DNA of 27,036 nt from an uncultured Oscillospiraceae bacterium (lineage in GTDB: Bacteria; Bacillota; Clostridia; Oscillospirales; Ruminococcaceae): contig CAKSHT010000012.1 of assembly GCA_934457235.1 (NCBI GenBank), forward strand, positions 1 to 27,036. Direction: 5' to 3'. The notes beneath the pieces are model-generated. The model was given only the letters and a program-made list of their open reading frames with translations, was not told the origin of the DNA and searched no databases. The translations under genes were made by a program, and so were the position numbers. Of this stretch, positions 22,503-27,036 are shown one piece after another; position 1 is the stretch's first letter, and each line of letters begins with the position of its first letter.

Positions 22503-22574
22503 ATCATTTTATGTTATAATAAATGCAAGGCGTTTATACGCCAAAATGTCCTTTCACATACGCAAATCAGAGAT

Positions 22575-22603
22575 TTGCTCCGTGCATATCGAACGATTAT
22601 ACC
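22575..22603 (+). promoter_or_regulatory. Possible promoter of the WYL regulator
   Basis: TTGCTC (22575-22580), a 17-base spacer, then TATACC (22598-22603), which overlaps the left arm of the perfect inverted repeat at 22600-22622. A TATAAT at 22515-22520 is an alternative -10 but lacks a -35 box. Confidence 0.5.
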
Positions 22604-22622
22604 ATAACCTGTGGTTATGGTA
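22600..22622. promoter_or_regulatory. 10-bp perfect inverted repeat, probable operator
   Basis: TACCATAACC and GGTTATGGTA flank TGT. It lies 57 bases before the WYL regulator start and overlaps the proposed -10 box. Placement and symmetry fit an operator bound by a dimer, most simply the WYL protein itself. Two smaller inverted repeats lie upstream: GGCGT/ACGCC at 22529-22542 and CAAATC/GATTTG at 22563-22577. Confidence 0.6.
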
Positions 22623-22678
22623 CACAATAGATGCAAGCACCTGTTCCAGATAAATACTCTAAAAAAGGAGCTTTTCAT

Positions 22679-23683
22679 ATGCCGAAAAATAACGAACCCG
22701 CTGAAATGGCCAGCATTCAAAGACTGAAAATGCTTTATCTGAGAGATATTTTCCTCAGATATACCAGTGACACGCAGTCGCTCACGCGCCAGCAGATAGA
22801 GGAGAAGCTCCTGGAATACGGCGTTTCCGAGGGACGCAAGGCATTTGCCGAGGATATCGATGCGCTGCGTGCCTACGGCATGGATATCCAGTCCACAACA
22901 GGGCGCACCGCGAGTTACCAGCTCGTCAGCCGGGATTTTGAGCTTGCGGAGCTGAAGCTGCTGGCGGATGCCGTAAGTTCATCGCGCTTCCTGACGGTGA
23001 ACCAGTCAAAGGAGCTTCTGCGCAAGATAGAGAGTCTTTGCAGCGACGGCGACGCACAGCAGATACGCCGCAACGTATATGTTTCCGGAAGAACGAAGCA
23101 GCCTAATAAGGCGGTGCTTTACAATGTAGACACCATTCACCGCGCAATAAGCGGCGTTGGCGGGCGGTTCAAGATATCATTCAAGTATTTCGAATACGAC
23201 ATAAACAAGCGTAAGAAATACCGCGACAAAACCAGGGTATGTTCACCCTACGCGCTCGTATGGGACAGGGATCACTATTACCTCGTGGCGTGGAACGATC
23301 ACCGCGAATGCTACTCAAACTACCGTGTTGACCGCATGGAAACTGTCAAGATAACCGACCAGCCTGCACGTCCCCTCGACCGCGATTTCGACCTTGCGAA
23401 ATACGTCACGACGCATATTTCCATGTTCACCGGCGATGAGGTGGAGGTCAAGCTGCGCTGCGACAGCTCTATCGTTAATGCAGTCCTTGACAGGTTCGGT
23501 ATGGATTCACGGCTGATCCCAGAAAGCGATGGGGAGCATTTCGTAGTGTATATCAACATCGTCACCAAGTCCCCGTTTTACGCATGGCTGTTCCAGTTCG
23601 GCGGAAAGGCGCAGGTGCTCTCTCCGGAATGGGTGCGGCAGGAATTCATCGAAATGCTGGACAACGTGAAAGGGAATGCATGA
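22679..23683 (+). CDS. WYL-domain transcriptional regulator
   Basis: A 335-residue cytoplasmic regulator. The first 85 residues form a helix-turn-helix of the DeoR/YafY kind (LTRQQIEEKLLEYGVSEGRKAFAEDIDALRAYG). The WYL domain lies at about residues 155-235, with CSPYALVWDRDHYYLVAWNDH carrying the core motif and SNYRVDRM after it. The C-terminal part is the WYL extension found in this class. WYL domains bind nucleic acid or small nucleotides and are often found with defence or stress genes, though no defence gene is seen here. AAGGAG lies eight bases before ATG. The gene is single, with a terminator 8 bases after its stop and a likely autoregulatory palindrome upstream. Confidence 0.9.
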   Translation: MPKNNEPAEMASIQRLKMLYLRDIFLRYTSDTQSLTRQQIEEKLLEYGVSEGRKAFAEDIDALRAYGMDIQSTTGRTASYQLVSRDFELAELKLLADAVSSSRFLTVNQSKELLRKIESLCSDGDAQQIRRNVYVSGRTKQPNKAVLYNVDTIHRAISGVGGRFKISFKYFEYDINKRKKYRDKTRVCSPYALVWDRDHYYLVAWNDHRECYSNYRVDRMETVKITDQPARPLDRDFDLAKYVTTHISMFTGDEVEVKLRCDSSIVNAVLDRFGMDSRLIPESDGEHFVVYINIVTKSPFYAWLFQFGGKAQVLSPEWVRQEFIEMLDNVKGNA

Positions 23684-23690
23684 TATATGT

Positions 23691-23714
23691 AGGGCGGAAC
23701 TTTCCGCCCTTTTT
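23691..23714 (+). terminator. Terminator of the WYL regulator gene
   Basis: AGGGCGGAA (23691-23699) pairs with TTCCGCCCT (23702-23710), followed by TTTT. The apparent loop is two bases, so the top pair or two must open. Confidence 0.88.
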
Positions 23715-23811
23715 CATTGCCAGGAAACGCGGGATAAAACCAAAACTGCCATTCAAACGAGCACGCTCTTGTTACGCTTCGCTTTATTCAGCGCAGCTCT
23801 AAAATACGGAT

Positions 23812-23976
23812 TTAAAACGCGTCCATCAGTGTGCCGATCATCTTGAACGCCTTGGCGGTGCTCATTCTGCGAAAGCTTCTGTGGCTGCACAGGGACTTCA
23901 CCGCCATGAACGCCAGACCTCCGGCGATAAGTCCGGCGGCTCCGCCCTTGATATAGGATTCCGTTCTGCGTGACAT
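23812..23976 (-). CDS. Small glycine-rich membrane-associated protein (54 aa)
   Basis: A 54-residue protein beginning MSRRTESYIKGGAAGLIAGG, with a short Gly/Ala-rich hydrophobic segment followed by a basic region ending in MIGTLMDAF. The layout, short basic head, glycine-rich helix and a basic tail with a final amphipathic stretch, is like small Clostridial proteins annotated only as hypothetical. AAGGAG lies ten bases before the ATG at 23976-23974. A longer frame on the same strand (start 23986) has its ATG touching that ribosome site and encodes an implausible Arg/Gln-rich chain, so this shorter frame is the real one. Function unknown. No terminator is obvious downstream. Confidence 0.7.
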   Translation of the reverse strand: MSRRTESYIKGGAAGLIAGGLAFMAVKSLCSHRSFRRMSTAKAFKMIGTLMDAF

Positions 23977-24236
23977 AATAGATCATCTCCTTTTTGAAAG
24001 TTTACCCAAGTATTCTGTGCAAAAATCCTGCAAATATCGAAAAAACGCCGTAGGAAATTTCTGCGCAATACGGATCGCACGCCCGTAAAATCATGCCACA
24101 GCACTAAAAAGCAAGAGAAATCCGGCAGAAAAAGCGGTTTTTTGTGCTGTTTGCATATATAAATCTATGTTTCAGTTGTCCGAACACAGCAACTTGCCAA
24201 AATGAAATTTCTTTCAAAAAAACTTGCAATTTTCTC
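23977..24236. other. Non-coding AT-rich gap with imperfect hairpins
   Basis: No convincing gene is seen. An imperfect hairpin joins ACAGCAC (24098-24104) with GTGCTGT (24144-24150), continued by an A run facing a T run. A smaller one joins CCGTA (24048-24052) with TACGG (about 24069-24073). The promoter of the 54-aa gene must lie here but no clear boxes were found. The last 60 bases before the amtB promoter are rich in A and T tracts. Confidence 0.5.
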
Positions 24237-24265
24237 TTGACAAAAAAAGAATATTGGTGTATAAT
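24237..24265 (+). promoter_or_regulatory. Consensus vegetative promoter of the amt gene
   Basis: Perfect TTGACA (24237-24242), a 17-base spacer and perfect TATAAT (24260-24265). A/T tracts just upstream could raise its strength. Transcription should start near 24272, giving a leader of about 140 bases. Confidence 0.93.
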
Positions 24266-24275
24266 CTAACCATAG

Positions 24276-24335
24276 CAAAGGGGCTATGACAGACAGACTT
24301 CAATGGCGAAGCCTGCCGGTCATAGCCCTGCTTTG
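24276..24335 (+). promoter_or_regulatory. Structured leader of the amt gene, possible attenuator
   Basis: GGGCTATGAC (24281-24290) pairs perfectly with GTCATAGCCC (24319-24328), extended by CAAAG (24276-24280) with CTTTG (24331-24335). Inside is a second hairpin, CAG-A-CTTC (24294-24301) with GAAG-C-CTG (24308-24315), closed by the six-base loop AATGGC. The outer stem is followed by TGCTTTGTTTATT, T-rich but not a clean run. Loops with A at position 1 and G at position 4 are the known target of ANTAR antiterminators, and this loop fits. Only one such loop is clear, whereas ANTAR targets have two. Confidence 0.6.
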
Positions 24336-24413
24336 TTTATTCAAGTAACCTGGAAGCGCAAGGGTATATGCGGTGCCTGAGCGTTTCATAAAAAAGAAAG
24401 GGGACGGTTCTTA

Positions 24414-26240
24414 ATGAACACACTATTAACTCTTGCAACGGAAGCCGCTGTGCTTTCCGCTGAACAGCAATCCGCTGTACAGGCTGTCGTCGATGAAACG
24501 ATGTACAGCGGCAGCGACGTAAACGGCATATGGTACCTTATCGGTGCGGCATGGGTATTCTTCATGCAGTGCGGCTTCGCGATGGTCGAGACCGGTATGA
24601 CGCGTTCCAAGAACGCCGGCAACATCATCATGAAGAACCTCATGGACTTCTGTATCGGTACTGTGGTATTCATTCTTCTCGGCTTCGGGCTTCTGCTCGG
24701 CGAGGATACACTGTTCGGTCTGGTAGGTATCCCGAACCTGGATATCCTCGGAAGCTTCTCAGACTTCAACAGATGCGCTGAGTTCGTGTTCAACCTGGTG
24801 TTCTGCGCTACCGCCGCAACAATCGTTTCCGGCGCGATGGCAGAACGTACGAAGTTCATCAGCTACTGCATCTACTCCGGCGTTATCAGTGCAGTTGTTT
24901 ACCCGATCGAGGCTCACTGGATCTGGGGCGGCGGCTGGCTCGCTCAGATGGGCTTCGTTGATTTCGCTGGTTCTACTTGTATCCATATGGTCGGCGGTCT
25001 GTGCGCCCTCATCGGTGCAAAGATGGTCGGCCCACGTATCGGCAAGTTCGGCAAGGACGGCAAGCCTAACGCGATCCTTGGTCACTCCATGACCCTCGGC
25101 GCTCTCGGCGTATTCATTCTGTGGTTCGGCTGGTACGGATTCAACGGCGCTGCCGCTTCCGATACTCACTACCTCGCAAACATCTTCCTTACAACAACAG
25201 TAGCTCCTGCGGTTGCAACCTGCACTACTATGATCTTCACATGGCTCAAGCACGGCAAGCCCGATGTTTCCATGTGCCTGAACGCTTCCCTGGCTGGTCT
25301 GGTAGCCATCACAGCTCCCTGTGCCGATACCGACTGCCTCGGCGCTGCTATCATCGGTCTTGTTTCCGGCTTCCTGGTATGCTTCGGCGTTTGGCTCCTC
25401 GACTACAAGCTTCACATTGATGATCCGGTCGGCGCAGTTGCAGTACATTTCTTCAACGGTATCTGGGGTACCATCGCAGTTGGTCTGTTCTCCAACGGTA
25501 ACGGTCAGAACGGCGGCGTTGCTGCTGTAAACGGCACCGGCGAGCACGCTGTAGGTCTTTTCTACGGCGGCGGATTCGCACAGCTCGGCGTTCAGCTCCT
25601 CGGTATGGTCGCAGTACTTGCGTGGACAGCAGTTACGATCACCCTTACATTCTGGATCATCAAGAAAACAATCGGTCTGAGAGTTTCCCGTCACGAAGAG
25701 ATCGTTGGTCTGGACGCTACAGAGCACGGTCTGCCCTCCTCTTACGCAGACTTCGTTCCTGCAATGCATGTTGAGCTTTCTACCTCCGGCAAGGAGAAGG
25801 AAGTTGAGACCGTTAAGCTCGGCTCCGCTCCCGTTGAAGCAGCAGTTCCTGTCGCTTACAAGAGCAGCAAGCCTGCTGACGGCACAAAGATGAGCAAGGT
25901 CGTTATCCTCTGCAAGCAGGATAAGTTCGAGATACTCAAGGCTGCGATGTCCGATATCGGCGTAACCGGTATGACAGTGACCAACGTACTTGGCTGCGGC
26001 ATGCAGAAGGGCTCTACTGAGTTCTACCGCGGCGTAAAGGTCGAAACTCACCTGCTGCCTAAGGTAAAGGTTGAGATCGTTGTATGCAAGGTTCCCGTTG
26101 AAACAGTCGTAGAAACCGCTAAGCAGGCACTCTACACCGGCAAGATCGGCGACGGTAAGATCTTCGTATACGATGTTGAGGACGTCGTAAAGGTTCGTAC
26201 CGGTGAAACTGGTTACGATGCTCTCCAGGACGTTGAATAA
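24414..26240 (+). CDS. amt: Ammonium transporter fused to a C-terminal P-II domain
   Basis: A 608-residue membrane protein. Residues about 35-440 are an Amt/Mep channel of about 11 helices: VFFMQCGFAMVETGMTRSKN early on, FAGSTCIHMVGG with the first pore histidine, ILWFGWYGFN, and VHFFNGIWGTIAVG with the second, so the twin-His conduction path is intact. After a linker of about 50 residues, residues 493-608 form a complete P-II domain (MSKVVILCKQDKFEILKAAM, then QKGSTEFYRG and TGKIGDGKIFVYDVEDVVKVRTGETG). P-II proteins normally plug AmtB as separate trimers; here the sensor is built in. In the T-loop Tyr46 is kept, but the position of Tyr51, uridylylated in E. coli, is Val543. Codon bias points to high expression. 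AAAGGGGA precedes ATG by nine bases. Confidence 0.95.
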   Translation: MNTLLTLATEAAVLSAEQQSAVQAVVDETMYSGSDVNGIWYLIGAAWVFFMQCGFAMVETGMTRSKNAGNIIMKNLMDFCIGTVVFILLGFGLLLGEDTLFGLVGIPNLDILGSFSDFNRCAEFVFNLVFCATAATIVSGAMAERTKFISYCIYSGVISAVVYPIEAHWIWGGGWLAQMGFVDFAGSTCIHMVGGLCALIGAKMVGPRIGKFGKDGKPNAILGHSMTLGALGVFILWFGWYGFNGAAASDTHYLANIFLTTTVAPAVATCTTMIFTWLKHGKPDVSMCLNASLAGLVAITAPCADTDCLGAAIIGLVSGFLVCFGVWLLDYKLHIDDPVGAVAVHFFNGIWGTIAVGLFSNGNGQNGGVAAVNGTGEHAVGLFYGGGFAQLGVQLLGMVAVLAWTAVTITLTFWIIKKTIGLRVSRHEEIVGLDATEHGLPSSYADFVPAMHVELSTSGKEKEVETVKLGSAPVEAAVPVAYKSSKPADGTKMSKVVILCKQDKFEILKAAMSDIGVTGMTVTNVLGCGMQKGSTEFYRGVKVETHLLPKVKVEIVVCKVPVETVVETAKQALYTGKIGDGKIFVYDVEDVVKVRTGETGYDALQDVE

Positions 26241-26282
26241 GATTTCTTCATAACCTTCCTGAATATAAACCGCATAGCAGAA

Positions 26283-26308
26283 CCCCCCGGACAACTCCGG
26301 GGGGCTTT
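26283..26308 (+). terminator. Terminator after the amt gene
   Basis: CCCCCCGGA (26283-26291) and TCCGGGGGG (26296-26304) form a 9-bp stem around CAAC, followed by CTTTGC. The T run is short but the stem is very stable. It also lies eight bases from the stop of the convergent phospholipase-like gene. Confidence 0.8.
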
Positions 26309-26315
26309 GCATAAA

Positions 26316-26963
26316 TCAATGGTATCCAAGCTCCGTCAGCTGTGCAGAGATCAGCGAAGCAGCTCTGCTCACCCATTCCTCCATCATATCCGGTGTCAGA
26401 TAGCGGAACTCCACAGAACACTCCGGCGGATTCTGGTAGAACTGCTGAATGTTCCTTATCTGGCGCTCCACATAGTCCGCGCCGTAATAAGGGATACAGC
26501 TCACCGGGTAATGCGTTATCCCGCAGAAATCCCGGAAAACGGCGCAGTCCGGGTGCTGGCGGAGATAGAGGTGGTCGTTGGCGTACCACTCCGGCTTCAC
26601 GCGGCGGTAATATTCCTCACGGTCGGAGATGTAAAGTTCCCGCTCGCGCCGCTTGCATGGGTCGTTTATCAGACGCACCCACAGTACGTCCGCCATCAGG
26701 TGGCAGTAATACCCCAGCAGGAACGTCTGCGTACGCTCGTCCAGATCCTTCCCGGAGATCATTTCCTTGTGGAATTTATCGTACTCGCAGTGCCCCTTGC
26801 CGCGGGAAGTCCAGTGCGTGACCTCCTTCGGAGGGTCGAACCCGCCAGGCACCGGGATCCCGCAGTCCGGTGCGACGTTCCCGGCGAGAAAATCCTGCGT
26901 TGGGAAATGGAACTCAGCGTTTATCTTTTCTGCAACCCGCAGATGTGCAAGCCAGGTCGCCAT
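26316..26963 (-). CDS. Zinc-dependent phospholipase C-like protein
   Basis: A 215-residue protein of the zinc-dependent phospholipase C/S1-P1-like group. Metal-ligand candidates are spread as in the family: His7 in TWLAHLRVAEKI, FLAGNVAPDCG with its Asp, THW and GKGHCEYDKFH, and LLGYYCHLMADVLW with the His-x3-Asp pair. No signal peptide is visible, so unlike secreted toxins it should act inside the cell, and many such short members have no proven lipase activity. GGGAGG lies six bases before ATG. It converges with amt and diverges from the gene at the window's right edge. Confidence 0.85.
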   Translation of the reverse strand: MATWLAHLRVAEKINAEFHFPTQDFLAGNVAPDCGIPVPGGFDPPKEVTHWTSRGKGHCEYDKFHKEMISGKDLDERTQTFLLGYYCHLMADVLWVRLINDPCKRRERELYISDREEYYRRVKPEWYANDHLYLRQHPDCAVFRDFCGITHYPVSCIPYYGADYVERQIRNIQQFYQNPPECSVEFRYLTPDMMEEWVSRAASLISAQLTELGYH

Positions 26964-26977
26964 ATTTTACCTCCCTA

Positions 26978-27006
26978 TTGCAAAACCTGAAGAAATGTGA
27001 TATCAT
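26978..27006 (+). promoter_or_regulatory. Promoter of the gene at the right edge
   Basis: TTGCAA (26978-26983), a 17-base spacer, then TATCAT (27001-27006). A minus-strand TATAAT (27012-27007) overlaps it and may be the -10 of the divergent phospholipase-like gene, though no -35 box is seen for that. Confidence 0.55.
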
Positions 27007-27031
27007 ATTATAAAGCCGAAAGGAGACCGCC

Positions 27032-27036
27032 ATGAC
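27032..27036 (+). CDS. Start of a gene cut off by the window edge
   Basis: AAAGGAG (27019-27025) lies six bases before ATG at 27032, downstream of a promoter. Only one full codon is visible, so nothing can be said about the product. Confidence 0.6.

Noticed and set aside
24759..26312. A 517-codon open frame on the minus strand
   Set aside because: It is antisense to the amt gene, whose strong codon bias keeps the opposite frame open. The product is a Cys/Asp-rich chain without motifs.
1..27036. CRISPR array, tRNA, rRNA, integrase or insertion sequence
   Set aside because: No regularly spaced repeats, no cloverleaf or rRNA-like sequence and no transposase or integrase motifs were found in reading both strands.

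Overview
The window reads as chromosome of a Gram-positive, endospore-lineage Firmicute, most likely a gut or rumen Clostridia of the Ruminococcus/Oscillospiraceae type. The basis is the spoIIAA-spoIIAB-sigF operon and spoIIR, an hprK-glucokinase-murB-rapZ cluster, many lipobox proteins, strong AGGAGG-type ribosome sites, vegetative TTGACA/TATAAT promoters and C-terminal NPxTG wall-sorting signals. The genus is an inference from gene content. No tRNA, rRNA, CRISPR array, transposase or phage gene was seen.

Layout. 1-2.65 kb (+): the end of a membrane protein gene and a clostripain-family (C11) protease lipoprotein. 2.7-3.2 kb: a DUF1232 gene broken by one base, and a rod-shaped structured RNA candidate. 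3.2-7.25 kb (-): the operon hprK, ROK glucokinase, a 66-aa protein, murB, rapZ, from a clear promoter at 7300-7328. 7.4-11.15 kb (-): three tandem paralogous lipoproteins of unknown function. 11.3-14.2 kb: spoIIR (+), an HD-domain protein (-), then spoIIAA-spoIIAB-sigF (+), which together hold the forespore sigma factor, its regulators and the signal it sends to the mother cell. 14.2-14.3 kb: nested inverted repeats between two terminators. 14.36-14.57 kb (-): a DUF378 membrane protein. 14.7-18.2 kb (+): a two-component operon with a possible 38-aa leader ORF, a LytTR response regulator and a hybrid histidine kinase ending in receiver and Hpt domains. 18.2-19.6 kb (-): an O-acetylhomoserine sulfhydrylase with a long leader. 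19.7-22.5 kb (+): an exported-protein stretch with two NPxTG-anchored surface proteins and a lipoprotein form of barnase followed by its barstar inhibitor. 22.5-23.7 kb (+): a WYL-domain regulator behind a 10-bp perfect inverted repeat. 23.8-24.0 kb (-): a 54-aa protein. 24.2-26.2 kb (+): an Amt ammonium channel fused to a complete P-II domain, behind a strong promoter and a structured leader. 26.3-27.0 kb (-): a zinc-dependent phospholipase C-like protein. The window ends at the first codon of another + strand gene.

How the genes fit together. The hprK operon links carbon-catabolite sensing (HPr kinase, glucokinase) with peptidoglycan precursor synthesis (MurB) and a RapZ-type nucleotide-binding regulator. 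The sporulation genes form one functional unit split by the HD gene. The surface genes look like independent transcription units, each with its own promoter and terminator. The best candidates for something not well described are the rod RNA at 3.1 kb, the nested repeat at 14.2 kb, the lipoprotein triplet, the membrane-tethered barnase and the amtB leader. None of these can be called new without database searches.
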